In this document: piece after piece, positions 18,152-27,326 of the stretch | How the letters are laid out: every line of letters starts with the position of its first letter | Position numbering within the stretch: position 1 is the first letter of the stretch | NCBI GenBank assembly: GCA_945888325.1 | Contig: CAMDAC010000011.1 | Span: 16,820 to 80,819, forward strand | Direction: 5' to 3' | Source: Candidatus Sulfopaludibacter sp. SbA3 | GTDB lineage: Bacteria; Pseudomonadota; Alphaproteobacteria; Caulobacterales; Hyphomonadaceae | Length of the DNA: 64,000 bases | The notes under the pieces: model-generated | The model's database searches: none | What the model saw: only the letters and a program-made list of their open reading frames with translations | Told to the model about the DNA's origin: nothing | Position numbers and translations under genes: made by a program

Positions 18152-19794
18152 CGGAGGCCGCGGGCCTCGCGGTTCCCAAAAGCGGTGGCCCGCGCCCCGT
18201 CTCGCCGGATGACATCCCCCCGAATGCCGGCCGCGCGATCCGCGCACGCTTCGCGCAGTTCGGCGCCAACTACCGCTGGTTCCTGCTGCTGACCATGCTG
18301 ATGGGCTCGATGTCCACCATGCTCGCGGCGACGACGGTCAACGTCGCCCTGCCCGCCATGATCGGCGCCTTCGGGCTCGGCCAGGACCAGGCGCAATGGA
18401 TGTCGACGGCGTTCCTGGCGTCGTCAACGCTGGCGATGCTCGCAAACGCTTGGGCGATGGCCACCTACGGCCCGCGCGCGACTTACATATTCGGCATGAC
18501 GACCTTCATCATCGGCTCCCTGCTCGGCGCCGTCAGCGCGACGCTGGAAATGCTGATCGTCGCCCGCGCCCTTCAGGGCGTATCGGCCGGCCTGTTGCAG
18601 CCCATGTCGATGTTCCTGATCTTCCAGACCTTTCCGGACCGGTTGCGCGGCACGGCAATGGGCCTGTTCTCGATAGGCGTTGTGCTGGCGCCTGCTTTCG
18701 GGCCGGCTCTCGGCGGTGTCGCGGTCGACCTCGCCAGCTGGCGCTTCGTGTTCATCGCCACGCTGCCGCTGGCCATCCTCGCGCTCGCCATCGCGCCCTT
18801 CCTGATGCCGAACGGCGAGCGGCAAAGCCACGAAAAGAAGCCGCCGCTGGACTGGCAGGGGCTCTGCCTGCTGTCGGTCGCGCTCGTGGGTCTCCTCTCC
18901 GCCTTTGCCGGCGGCAACCGCGATGGCTGGGAATCGGACAAGACGCTCATCAAGATCGCGGTCGCTCTCACCGCGGCCGTGGTCTTCTATTTCTGGGAAC
19001 GCCGCCATCCGTTTCCGGCGCTCAATCCGGCGATCTTCAAGTATCGCCAGTTCTGGTCGGCCGGCCTCATCATCGTCGCCACCGGCACGGCCATCTATGG
19101 CTCGACCTATCTCATCCCGCTTTTCGTCCAGATCGTCCAGGGCTACTCACCAACCGCCGCAGGGGTGATGATGATCCCCGCCGGTCTCGCGATGGTGGTC
19201 GGCTTTCCGATCGCAGGCAGGCTGACGGACCGGGTCGACCCACGCTGGCTGCTGACCTTCGGCATTCTCTGCTTTGCGATATCCGGCTTCCTGCTCTCCG
19301 GCGTGACGGCCCTGACGCCCTACTGGGTGCTCGTCAGCTGGATCATGCTCAGCCGTGTCGGCATCGCCTTCTGCAATCCGCCCGCGAACACCACCGCCGT
19401 CCGCGCCGTGCCGCTGCACCTGCTGGCGTCCGCGACGGGGGGTGTTTCCTTCCTGATGCAGGTGGGCGGCGCGTTCGGCGTGAACCTCCTGGCCGTTCTG
19501 CTGCAGCGGCGCACCATCTTTCACGGCGACCATCTCGCCGCCGAGATGACCGAGTCGAACCCCCAGTTCCTCTATCAGCACGCCATGCAATCGCAGGCGC
19601 TTGAGGCGAGCGGCATGCCGCCGCTGACGGCCTTCACCAGCTCGTTCGAAGCCATCGGCAGCCAGATCGCCATGCAAGCCACGGTGCTCGCGTTCCGGGA
19701 CTGTTTCTTCGTGATTGCAGTGTGGTTCGTCATCGTCCTGTCCGCCATCGCCTTCATGCCGAAGCCGCAACTGCAGATGGCCCAGAGCCGCTGA
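18148..19794 (+). CDS. DHA2-family (EmrB/QacA) drug:H+ antiporter
   Basis: A 14-helix major facilitator permease that pairs with the EmrA-like adaptor. The first helix (WFLLLTMLMGSMSTMLAATTVNVALPAMIGAFG) and the helix-5 motif (LAPAFGPALGGVAVDLASWRFVF) are typical of DHA2. No ATG lies near the expected N terminus, so I place the start at TTG 18148, overlapping the adaptor stop (TTGA), giving 548 aa. No outer-membrane channel gene is nearby. Confidence 0.85.
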   Translation: MTEAAGLAVPKSGGPRPVSPDDIPPNAGRAIRARFAQFGANYRWFLLLTMLMGSMSTMLAATTVNVALPAMIGAFGLGQDQAQWMSTAFLASSTLAMLANAWAMATYGPRATYIFGMTTFIIGSLLGAVSATLEMLIVARALQGVSAGLLQPMSMFLIFQTFPDRLRGTAMGLFSIGVVLAPAFGPALGGVAVDLASWRFVFIATLPLAILALAIAPFLMPNGERQSHEKKPPLDWQGLCLLSVALVGLLSAFAGGNRDGWESDKTLIKIAVALTAAVVFYFWERRHPFPALNPAIFKYRQFWSAGLIIVATGTAIYGSTYLIPLFVQIVQGYSPTAAGVMMIPAGLAMVVGFPIAGRLTDRVDPRWLLTFGILCFAISGFLLSGVTALTPYWVLVSWIMLSRVGIAFCNPPANTTAVRAVPLHLLASATGGVSFLMQVGGAFGVNLLAVLLQRRTIFHGDHLAAEMTESNPQFLYQHAMQSQALEASGMPPLTAFTSSFEAIGSQIAMQATVLAFRDCFFVIAVWFVIVLSAIAFMPKPQLQMAQSR

Positions 19795-19903
19795 TCGCAG
19801 TCTGCGCCTTGAAGTGACCGTCACGATCGTCAGCTGACCGGTTGGAACCAAGGCCGGAGTTGGGCGTTGTGCAGCGGCGCCTCAAGCCCAGCAAACCGGA
19901 GTT

Positions 19904-20764
19904 TTGATGAAAAAGATCGTGGCCTTCGTGAACCATCAATCCGGTTCGGTGCCCAAGGATGGGAGCGAAGCGCTGGAGCGCGTGCTGTCCGATCTTGGCT
20001 ACACGGCCGACATCATTTCTTTTGAGGAAGGGGACGTGAAGGCGACCTTGCAGCGCGCCATTGATCAGTCGCCGGACTACCTCATCGCATGGGGCGGCGA
20101 TGGCAGCATCAACTGCGCCCTCACTGCCTCGGGCTCGGATGGCCCGCCGGTGCTGACCCTGCCTGGCGGCACGATGAACCTCCTGCACCAGCGCCTGCAC
20201 CATGGCCGCACCGGCTGGGAAGACATCCTGCGCTCGGCGCTCGAAGACCCGCAGGTTTCGCCTTGGGCCGCCAGCGAGATCGAAGGCCAGCGTTTCTATG
20301 TGGCGGTCGTGGTCGGCCGGCTGACCACGCTCAGCGAAAGCCGGGAGCTGGTGCGGAAAGGTGCATTCCTGGAAGCCATCACGGCCGCCGCAAAGAACTC
20401 GGTCTTCGACATGGAAACCCGGCTGCAGCTTCGCTCGCGCATCGGCTCCCGCATCATCAGCACGGACGCCACAGCGGGCGCGATCGTACTGGCGGGCGAA
20501 AAACGTCCGCGTTTCGATGTGGCCGCCATAGATCCCGCCTCGCAACTGGATCTCGTGAGCGTCGGTTTCCAGTCGCTGCTGAACGGCTGGCGCGACGCGG
20601 AAGACGTCTCGGTCGAAACAACCACCGCTGTGAGGGTTGAAGACATCCACGGCGATCCGATCCCCGCGACCATCGACGGCGAGCCGTGCGAGTTGCCGTC
20701 GATCTGCGAGTTTCGCCTGATCCCCGTGGCGGCGCAGGTCATCCGCGCCAAGCCGGTCTCATGA
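19904..20764 (+). CDS. Diacylglycerol/lipid kinase family protein
   Basis: A 286-aa protein with the DAGK-catalytic fold. It has a KKIVAFVNHQSG start, the nucleotide-binding WGGDGSIN motif (about residues 64-71), the PPVLTLPGGTMNLL motif, and a C-terminal half ending in TIDGEPCEL. Family members phosphorylate diacylglycerol, sphingosine or related lipids. CGGAG lies before the ATG. It overlaps the next gene by 4 bp (ATGA), so the two are translationally coupled, a hint at linked lipid-phosphate chemistry. Confidence 0.82.
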   Translation: MMKKIVAFVNHQSGSVPKDGSEALERVLSDLGYTADIISFEEGDVKATLQRAIDQSPDYLIAWGGDGSINCALTASGSDGPPVLTLPGGTMNLLHQRLHHGRTGWEDILRSALEDPQVSPWAASEIEGQRFYVAVVVGRLTTLSESRELVRKGAFLEAITAAAKNSVFDMETRLQLRSRIGSRIISTDATAGAIVLAGEKRPRFDVAAIDPASQLDLVSVGFQSLLNGWRDAEDVSVETTTAVRVEDIHGDPIPATIDGEPCELPSICEFRLIPVAAQVIRAKPVS

Positions 20765-21546
20765 GGCTCATTCACGTCTCCGATATCCATATCGGCGCGA
20801 CCAGCGAAGCGATCCTCGATGCCGCACATCAGGCCATCAAGGCGCATCCCGGCGCCGCGCTTGTGGTGAGCGGGGACCTGACCCAACGCGGCTCGCGCGA
20901 CGAATTCCACCGGGCGCGCGAATGGGTGGATGCGGTGAAGCTCCCCGCCATCGTCGTCCCCGGCAATCACGACACGCCGCTGCTGCACCCGGGGCACCGG
21001 GTATTCAAACCGTTTGACCGCTACAGGGATTATTTCGTTGACCTGACACGCTCCCTCAACGCGGGTGCGGCGCGGCTGCTGCCCCTCAATACGGCGCGCG
21101 GCTGGCAATCGCGTGCGAACTGGGCCGAGGGCTCGGTGGCGCTCGATGAGCTGGATGAGATGATTTCCGAAGCCGATGATGCCGGCGCGGTTCCCATCAT
21201 GGTGTGCCACCATCCGTTCACCCCGTTTTCCGGCGCCGGACTGACCACACGTACACGCCGCGGCGATGTCGCTAGTGAGCGGCTCGCCAGGAGCCCCGTG
21301 CGCCTGCTGATGACGGGCCATGTCCACACGCCGCACATCGAACGCATCGCCCCCGGCAGCGGCGAGTACATCGCCCTCTCGGCCGGCACGCTCTACCTCC
21401 GCCTGCGCGCCTCGCCGCCCGGCTTCAACATCGTCGACATCGACGCCAACGGCCTGTCTGTCGCGCCATACACTTACAACCACGACACCTTCGAGCCCCT
21501 TCCCTCCGCCCGTCTCGATTGGACCGAAGCGCCGGACGCCGGCTAG
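20761..21546 (+). CDS. Calcineurin-like metallophosphoesterase
   Basis: A 261-aa cytosolic phosphoesterase with the metal-ligand series in order: HVSDIHIG, SGDLTQRG, VPGNHDTP, VCHHPF and MTGHVHTP. This matches the cAMP phosphodiesterase (CpdA/Icc-like) branch, but the substrate is open. The ATG at 20761 overlaps the lipid kinase stop; an in-frame ATG at 20686 lies inside that gene and is not favoured. Confidence 0.85.
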   Translation: MRLIHVSDIHIGATSEAILDAAHQAIKAHPGAALVVSGDLTQRGSRDEFHRAREWVDAVKLPAIVVPGNHDTPLLHPGHRVFKPFDRYRDYFVDLTRSLNAGAARLLPLNTARGWQSRANWAEGSVALDELDEMISEADDAGAVPIMVCHHPFTPFSGAGLTTRTRRGDVASERLARSPVRLLMTGHVHTPHIERIAPGSGEYIALSAGTLYLRLRASPPGFNIVDIDANGLSVAPYTYNHDTFEPLPSARLDWTEAPDAG

Positions 21547-21615
21547 CCACCCCGCGGCGGCCACTTGTTCCGCCCCTCCAAACCGGTACATGCTACATCC
21601 GGGGAGGACGACCGG

Positions 21616-23043
21616 ATGAAACTGACGCGGCGTCACATGCTTTTCGCGGCCGCCGGCACAGGCCTCGCCGCCGGGGCCGTCGCGGTCCAGAAAATCGGCT
21701 GGGACAGCAAGTCGTTCACCCGCAAGGGCTATGTCGAGGGCGCCCCTGAGGCCCCGCCCGGCGAAGCCAGCTGGATGAACTGGGCGGGCATCGAACGCGC
21801 CACGCCGCAGCAGATCGCCTTCCCCGAAAGCGTCGACGCCCTCGCCAATACGATCCGCAACGCCAAAGGCCGCGTCCGCCCCGTCGGCAGCGGCCACTCC
21901 TTCACCGGCCTCGCGACCACCGAAGACACCCTCGTCATGGTCAACGCCCTGTCGGGCCTGCTGGGCTATGACGCCGCCACCGGCGAAGCCCGCTTCGGCG
22001 CCGGCACACCGCTCTTCCAGGTCAGCGAAGAACTCGCCGCACAAGGCCGCGCCTTCGACAACCAGCCGGACATCGACTCGCAAACCCTCGCCGGCGCCTT
22101 CGCCACCGCCACGCACGGCACCGGCAACGACCTGCCCGCCCTGCACGACAACCTCACCGCCTTTCAGATGGTCACCGCCGATGGCAGCCTCCGCGATGTA
22201 ACGCGCGCCTCGGATCCGGACCTCTTCGAAGCCGGCAAGGTCTCCCTCGGCGCCCTCGGCGTGATGACGGCCTTCACGCTGCGCAGCGTCCCCGCCTACC
22301 GCCTCAAGCGCACTGTCACCGTCGAGGACTCGAAAGACTTCCTCAGCCGTCTCGGGCAGACCTCCAGCGCGCACCGCAACTTCGAGTTCTATTACTTCCC
22401 GCACACCGGCCTCGTCGCCAGCATCGTGCACGACCTGACCGATGAACCGCCTACGGACGAAACCGGCGGCGATGACGACGAATTCCTGCAAGGCCTGAAA
22501 ACCCTGCGCGACGAACTCGGCTGGGCGCCCTGGCTGCGCCGGACGATTGCCCGCTCCGAATTCCCGAGAGGCATCGTCGAGGAACGCGTGAACGAGTCCC
22601 GCGTCCTCCTCTCCACTGTCCGACCAACCCGTTTCATCGAGATGGAATACCACCTGCCGCGCGAGCGCGGCCCCGAAATGGTCGAGCGCGTAATGCGCAA
22701 GCTGGACCAGCGCGGCGAGATTTTCTTCCCGATGGAATACCGCCACATCGCGCCCGACACCGCCTGGCTCAGCCCGTTCAACGCCGGCCCCCGCGCCTCC
22801 ATCGCCATCCACGCCGCCGCCGATGAAGGCTACGACTATTTCTTCTCAGACTTCGAGCCGATGTACCGCGAAGCCGGCGGCCGTCCCCACTGGGGCAAGC
22901 TGCACTCGCTCGGCCGCGCCGAGCTGACGCAGCTCTATCCGGACTACGAACGCTTCCTCGCTCTGCGCCGCGACCTCGATCCCGGCGGCAAGTTCCTGAA
23001 CGCGCATCTGGCCAAGCTGTTCGGAGAGAATTTCGATGGTTGA
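21616..23043 (+). CDS. Tat-exported D-arabinono/L-gulono-lactone oxidase-like flavoprotein
   Basis: A 475-aa protein with a twin-arginine signal (TRRHMLFAAAGTGLAAG), then an FAD-binding PCMH domain (RPVGSGHSFTGLATTEDTLV, about 90-115; THGTGNDLPA, about 175) and a C-terminal sugar-lactone oxidase domain ending in the family HWGK motif. Family enzymes oxidise aldonolactones or polyols and release H2O2. GGGGAGG sits 8 nt before the chosen ATG. It overlaps the next gene by 8 bp. Confidence 0.85.
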   Translation: MKLTRRHMLFAAAGTGLAAGAVAVQKIGWDSKSFTRKGYVEGAPEAPPGEASWMNWAGIERATPQQIAFPESVDALANTIRNAKGRVRPVGSGHSFTGLATTEDTLVMVNALSGLLGYDAATGEARFGAGTPLFQVSEELAAQGRAFDNQPDIDSQTLAGAFATATHGTGNDLPALHDNLTAFQMVTADGSLRDVTRASDPDLFEAGKVSLGALGVMTAFTLRSVPAYRLKRTVTVEDSKDFLSRLGQTSSAHRNFEFYYFPHTGLVASIVHDLTDEPPTDETGGDDDEFLQGLKTLRDELGWAPWLRRTIARSEFPRGIVEERVNESRVLLSTVRPTRFIEMEYHLPRERGPEMVERVMRKLDQRGEIFFPMEYRHIAPDTAWLSPFNAGPRASIAIHAAADEGYDYFFSDFEPMYREAGGRPHWGKLHSLGRAELTQLYPDYERFLALRRDLDPGGKFLNAHLAKLFGENFDG

Positions 23044-24316
23044 AATTTCGCGCCGTACCCTGATGATCGGCGGCGCAGGCCTTGCGGGAGCAGCAATTCT
23101 GATGACCAAACCCGGTGACGAGAGCGGACCGCGCGATCCCTATTTCCTCGGCCTCCAGGCCGCCCTGGACGAAGCGGGCATTGCCTCGCCGACGCTGGTC
23201 ATCGACAAGGCACGCCTGGACGCCAATATCGACACACTGATGAGCCACCTGCCGCCCGGCATGGCCTACCGGATCGTCGCGAAATCCCTGCCGTCGCTCG
23301 ACCTCATCGCGCACATCCGCCAGCGCTGCGGATCAGACCGGCTGATGACGTTCAACCAGCCCATGCTGACCGCCCTCAGCAAGGCGATGCCGGACGCTGA
23401 CCAGCTCCTCGGCAAGCCGCTGCCGGTGGCCGCCGCGCGCACATACTTCCAGTCGCTCGCGCCGGAAGATGCCGTCGCCGCGACCAATATCCAGTGGCTG
23501 ATCGATACGCCCGAGCGCCTTCGTCAGTATCAGGAACTTGCGCGGAGCGCCGGTCAGACGCTGCGCATCAATCTCGAACTTGATGTCGGCCTGCACCGGG
23601 GCGGGCTCGACGCCGGCGACACGCTGAAAGCCATGATCGAGACGCTGCGCGACGCACCGGAGCTCGAACTCTCCGGCTTCATGGGCTACGAGCCGTATCT
23701 GGCCGCGCTGCCCGAAGCGCTCGGCTGGCGCGAGCGCGCCAAGTCCGGCGCCTGGCGGCGTTATGGCGAGGCGCTGGCGCAGGCCGCCGAGGTTCTGGGC
23801 GCCGAAGCGATGACGGGCCTCGTCCGCAACGCGGCGGGCAGCCCCACCTACCGGTATTATCAGTCCACGAAGGTCGCCAACGAAATCTCGGCCGGCTCCT
23901 GCCTCGTCAAACCGACGCATTTCGACACGCCGCTGCTGGAGCCCCACCTGCCCGCCAGCTTCATCGCGACACCGGTGATCAAGTCGATGCCGCAAACGCG
24001 CCTGCCCGGCCTCGAATTCGCCGCTGACGGCCAGCGCGCCTGGGACCCGAACACCTCCCGCACGGTCTTCACCTATGGCGGTAACTGGATGGCCGACCCG
24101 GTCGACCCGCCGGGCCTTTCCTACAACAAGACCTTCGGCCGCTCGTCCAATCAGGAAATGCTGACCGGCGGACACAACCTGTCGATCGCGCCGGACGAAT
24201 TCGTGTTCTTCCGGCCCCACCAGAGCGAGGCCGTGTTCCTCCAGTTCGGCGACATCGCCGTCTTCGAGAACGGCCGCATCACGCAGCGCTGGCCCGTCTT
24301 TCCAGCGTCAGCCTGA
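23036..24316 (+). CDS. Tat-exported PLP-dependent D-threonine aldolase/alanine racemase-like protein
   Basis: A 426-aa protein. A twin-arginine leader (SRRTLMIGGAGLAGAA) is followed by an alanine-racemase-type TIM barrel with the PLP lysine expected in YRIVAKSLPSL (about residue 84), and a C-terminal DSD1-like domain (FTYGGNWMADPV). Homologous enzymes act on D-threonine, D-serine or 3-hydroxyaspartate. Export of a PLP enzyme is unusual. It overlaps the lactone oxidase by 8 bp, so the pair probably works together outside the cytoplasm. Confidence 0.75.
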   Translation: MVEISRRTLMIGGAGLAGAAILMTKPGDESGPRDPYFLGLQAALDEAGIASPTLVIDKARLDANIDTLMSHLPPGMAYRIVAKSLPSLDLIAHIRQRCGSDRLMTFNQPMLTALSKAMPDADQLLGKPLPVAAARTYFQSLAPEDAVAATNIQWLIDTPERLRQYQELARSAGQTLRINLELDVGLHRGGLDAGDTLKAMIETLRDAPELELSGFMGYEPYLAALPEALGWRERAKSGAWRRYGEALAQAAEVLGAEAMTGLVRNAAGSPTYRYYQSTKVANEISAGSCLVKPTHFDTPLLEPHLPASFIATPVIKSMPQTRLPGLEFAADGQRAWDPNTSRTVFTYGGNWMADPVDPPGLSYNKTFGRSSNQEMLTGGHNLSIAPDEFVFFRPHQSEAVFLQFGDIAVFENGRITQRWPVFPASA

Positions 24317-24404
24317 AAGGCGCACCACGTAGTTTTCCGGATTGCCGCCCGCCGGGGCGTCTCGCGTACGTTTCGTCCTGCGCCAAGGTCAGGAGGGCCG
24401 GCAG

Positions 24405-25547
24405 ATGGATGGCAGTTTCCAGATCAGCGGGGCCGAGCCCGCAACCGCCCAACGTGCGGATGCCGCCTTCCGGCGCCGTGTTGACTCCTTTCTCGACACA
24501 GCCCTCACCGAGGAATTGCGGGCCGCAGGCCGCGTCACCACGGGTCTCAAGTCCTCGCCCGAAGCCTGCGCCGTATGGCGGGAAAAGCTGTGCGAACGCG
24601 GATGGTTTGCCCCGTCCTGGCCGATAGAGCATGGCGGCGCGGGATGGAGCACCGAGCAGCGCCTCTATTTCGAGAATGCCTGCGCCGCGCGAGATGCGCC
24701 GATCCTGCAATCCTCCGGCGTGCGAACCATCGGTCCACTGATCATCGCGGAGGGCTCACCCGAACAACAGGCCCGCTACCTTCCGGCCATCCTGAGCGGC
24801 GCGCATGAGTGGTGCCAGGGATTTTCAGAGCCGCAGGCCGGGTCCGACCTGTCGGCCCTAACGCTGCGCGCCGAACGCGACGGCGATGATTTCATTCTCA
24901 CCGGCAGCAAGCTGTGGACCAGCTTTGCCCAGTACGCGACCCACATTTTCCTGCTCGCGCGGTGCGATCCACAAAGCACCGGCGGCGCCGGTCTCGTCTT
25001 CCTGCTGGTCGAGATGGACCGTCCCGGCATCACCGTAAAGCCAATCCGTTTCATCGACGGCGACAGCGAAACCAACGAAGTGTTCTTCGACCGCGTCCGG
25101 ACGCCCGCGGCAGCCCGTATCGGCGACATCGGCGCGGGCTGGAAAGCCGCCAAGCGCCTGATGGCCATCGCCCGCTCGAATAATACCACCACCGGCCTCC
25201 TGCGCCGGGCCCTGCGCGCCGCGCAGCGCGGCGTGGTGGCTCAAGACTGCGACGACGACGCGTTGCGCGCCAAGCTCGCATCGCTCGCGCGGCGCATCGA
25301 TGAGTTCGAGGCCTTCGAGATCCATGTCAGCGCCGGCAGGATCGGCGCCGCCGAAGGACCTGCGACGTCTGCCCTGAAACTCATCGCGACCGAGCTGCAT
25401 CAGACGATCACGGAAGCGGGCCTCGAAGCCGCGGCGACCAGCGACTTTGCACAGGCGAAGTATTTCGCGACGCGCGCCGCAACCATCTACTCCGGCACCA
25501 GCGAAGTGCACCGCAACATTCTCGCCCAGGCGATCGGCTGTCCGTGA
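24405..25547 (+). CDS. Acyl-CoA dehydrogenase
   Basis: A 380-aa FAD acyl-CoA dehydrogenase. The FAD motif FSEPQAGSDLSAL, the KLWTSFAQYATH segment and C-terminal YSGTSEVHRNILA are typical. The short C-terminal domain and N-terminal DSFLDTAL layout resemble dehydrogenases that act as one of two subunits on steroid side chains or branched acids, but no partner is adjacent. AGGAGGG lies 8 nt before ATG 24405; the longer frame from 24342 lacks this support. Substrate unknown. Confidence 0.85.
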   Translation: MDGSFQISGAEPATAQRADAAFRRRVDSFLDTALTEELRAAGRVTTGLKSSPEACAVWREKLCERGWFAPSWPIEHGGAGWSTEQRLYFENACAARDAPILQSSGVRTIGPLIIAEGSPEQQARYLPAILSGAHEWCQGFSEPQAGSDLSALTLRAERDGDDFILTGSKLWTSFAQYATHIFLLARCDPQSTGGAGLVFLLVEMDRPGITVKPIRFIDGDSETNEVFFDRVRTPAAARIGDIGAGWKAAKRLMAIARSNNTTTGLLRRALRAAQRGVVAQDCDDDALRAKLASLARRIDEFEAFEIHVSAGRIGAAEGPATSALKLIATELHQTITEAGLEAAATSDFAQAKYFATRAATIYSGTSEVHRNILAQAIGCP

Positions 25548-25638
25548 CGTTCTCGCGGCCTCGGGCAGCGCCGGAACAAATGGGAAGGATCTGCGTTCAG
25601 TCAGGATCATCCTCGTCGCTGAATGGAGAAGTGGCACC

Positions 25639-26226
25639 ATGACTATTCGCAATGTTCTCATGCTCGCAGCCGCTCTTGTGACGGTCACCAACTGCACGCC
25701 GTACCAGGAGGTTGATCGCGGCGACACGCCGCCCGTCGCGGCCGATCCGATGCCGGTCGAGCCGTCAGCCGAGGTCAGCACCGGATCCAATGACGGCGGC
25801 GCCATGGAAGTCGATCGCTCGGTTGCCGTGGTCTATGAAATCCGCAACCGCGCCGATATCCCGACTTTTGTGACGTCGCAGATGACGCTGGCGGACAAGG
25901 ACGCCAACGGCCAGCTCACGGCTGACGAATACGACCTGCTGGCCCCCGCCCTGGCGCAGGCCGACAACAGCCCGAACCCGAGCGCTGAAGGCGGCCCGGT
26001 GGCCAATCCGGGTGCGGAGGAAGTTGTCGCCGGATCAGGTGGCGACGCGATCCGCCGGGACACCTTCTTCACGATGGTCGCCGGTCAGGATGGATTGATC
26101 ACGGCCTCGGAGCTTGAATCGGCGCTGACCACGCGTTTCGAGGACGCGGATGCCAACAATGACGGCGCGCTGGATGCTGCCGAGTCCAAGACTTTCGCGG
26201 CAAGCATGCTGTCGAACGGCAGCTAG
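25639..26226 (+). CDS. EF-hand-containing exported (lipo)protein
   Basis: A 195-aa protein with a hydrophobic leader ending in VTNC, a weak lipobox, so membrane attachment is possible. Two calcium-binding loops of EF-hand type are visible, DKDANGQLTADE (about residue 90) and DANNDGALDAAE (about 172). The middle is acidic and Pro/Gly-rich. The start at 25639 is the first ATG before the leader. Function unknown. Confidence 0.65.
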   Translation: MTIRNVLMLAAALVTVTNCTPYQEVDRGDTPPVAADPMPVEPSAEVSTGSNDGGAMEVDRSVAVVYEIRNRADIPTFVTSQMTLADKDANGQLTADEYDLLAPALAQADNSPNPSAEGGPVANPGAEEVVAGSGGDAIRRDTFFTMVAGQDGLITASELESALTTRFEDADANNDGALDAAESKTFAASMLSNGS

Positions 26227-26236
26227 CTCGCTCGAA

Positions 26237-26270
26237 GCCCGCGCAGTTTGGATCAGCCGATCCCGCGGGC
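26237..26270. terminator. Shared hairpin between convergent genes
   Basis: A 7-bp G+C inverted repeat (GCCCGCG/CGCGGGC) with a 20-nt loop spans the stop codon of the diguanylate cyclase and lies just past the EF-hand protein. It has no T run on either strand. Confidence 0.3.
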
Positions 26271-27326
26271 CTTCACTAGATTTCGGCCGGATTTCCGGGC
26301 TTCGCGCATGAAAGCGTCGGCTTGCTCGATCACTGCGCTGGCGGCCATGCCCGGCTCGCCGCGCGCGAGGCCGTAGGAGGCGGTCAGCCCGGCGAAGGGT
26401 TGGTCCACGCCCGCAACGGTATGCGCCGTGAGCTTGTAGGCATGCTTGATCTTGACCAGCAGGTTGTAGGCAGACATCAGGTCGCGGCCCGGAAGGATGA
26501 GGGCAAACTGGTCGCCGCCATAACGGGCCACCATATCCCCTTCACCCAGGTTTCCGGAAACCAGCGACGCGAAGATGCGCAGGATCGCATCGCCGGCCGC
26601 CGGACCGTAGGCATCCGTCAGTCCACTGAAGTTATCGAGCTCTGCAAAAACCACGCAATAGCCTTCGTTGGTCTTCGCCGCGCGATTGACCGTCTCCTGC
26701 AGCTGTGTGTCAAAGGCGCGGCGGTTGAACGCGCCGGAGACCGGATCGCGCTGAGCCTGGGCCTGAACTTCTTCCAGTTGCTGGTTCAGCGTGGTTATCA
26801 GGGTCTGTGACTTTGCGAGCCCCTGGTTGAGATCGCGGGTCAGGTCGGCCATCCGCCGGTTCTCTTCGAGCAATGTCGCGACCATGGCCGACAGCCCTTC
26901 GTTCGAAGTGGCTTCCGGAACTCTCTCGGCAATTGTGTCCAGCGAGGTCGTGAAGGCATCGTTCTGCTTGAGGCCCTCCTCGATGATCTCGAGCACCGCG
27001 CCAATCTCGTTGCCGATCGCCTGGCCAATGCCTTGCGTCGTGAAAGTCGTCGCATCGTCGACAAGGTATTCTTGGAACAGGGAGTCGATGTCGTAGGGGC
27101 TCAGCTGGTCCTTGAGCAGAAGCAGGCTGTTGATCTCGGCCACCAGCTCTTCATCCGAACCGGTCGTATAGGCGAACAGCACGGCATAGGCATTCGGGTA
27201 AGGCGCCGTGTGGTACTTGTCCATCATGTTGAAGACGCGGATCGCCGCCTGGCAGACTTCCCGGAACGTGCGCTGACCAGCGCTGGCAGGAAAGGTTTCT
27301 GGGGTCTGTCGAGCCGGGGCTTGCAT
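26253..27326 (-). CDS. Diguanylate cyclase with GGDQF motif
   Basis: A 357-aa soluble protein. An N-terminal helical domain (about 20-135) of the kind common in alphaproteobacterial cyclases and a coiled coil (about 150-190) precede a GGDEF domain (about 190-350). The signature is GGDQF (270-274), with Gln in place of the usual Glu; the metal-binding Asp is kept, so activity is possible. The Arg of an RxxD inhibitory site is absent, suggesting no product inhibition. It would make c-di-GMP. The input signal is unknown. Confidence 0.85.
   Translation of the reverse strand: MQAPARQTPETFPASAGQRTFREVCQAAIRVFNMMDKYHTAPYPNAYAVLFAYTTGSDEELVAEINSLLLLKDQLSPYDIDSLFQEYLVDDATTFTTQGIGQAIGNEIGAVLEIIEEGLKQNDAFTTSLDTIAERVPEATSNEGLSAMVATLLEENRRMADLTRDLNQGLAKSQTLITTLNQQLEEVQAQAQRDPVSGAFNRRAFDTQLQETVNRAAKTNEGYCVVFAELDNFSGLTDAYGPAAGDAILRIFASLVSGNLGEGDMVARYGGDQFALILPGRDLMSAYNLLVKIKHAYKLTAHTVAGVDQPFAGLTASYGLARGEPGMAASAVIEQADAFMREARKSGRNLVKARGIG

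Noticed and set aside
20296..22812. 838-codon open frame on the minus strand
   Set aside because: It lies opposite three well-supported genes (lipid kinase, phosphoesterase, lactone oxidase) and has a low-complexity, shadow-like composition.
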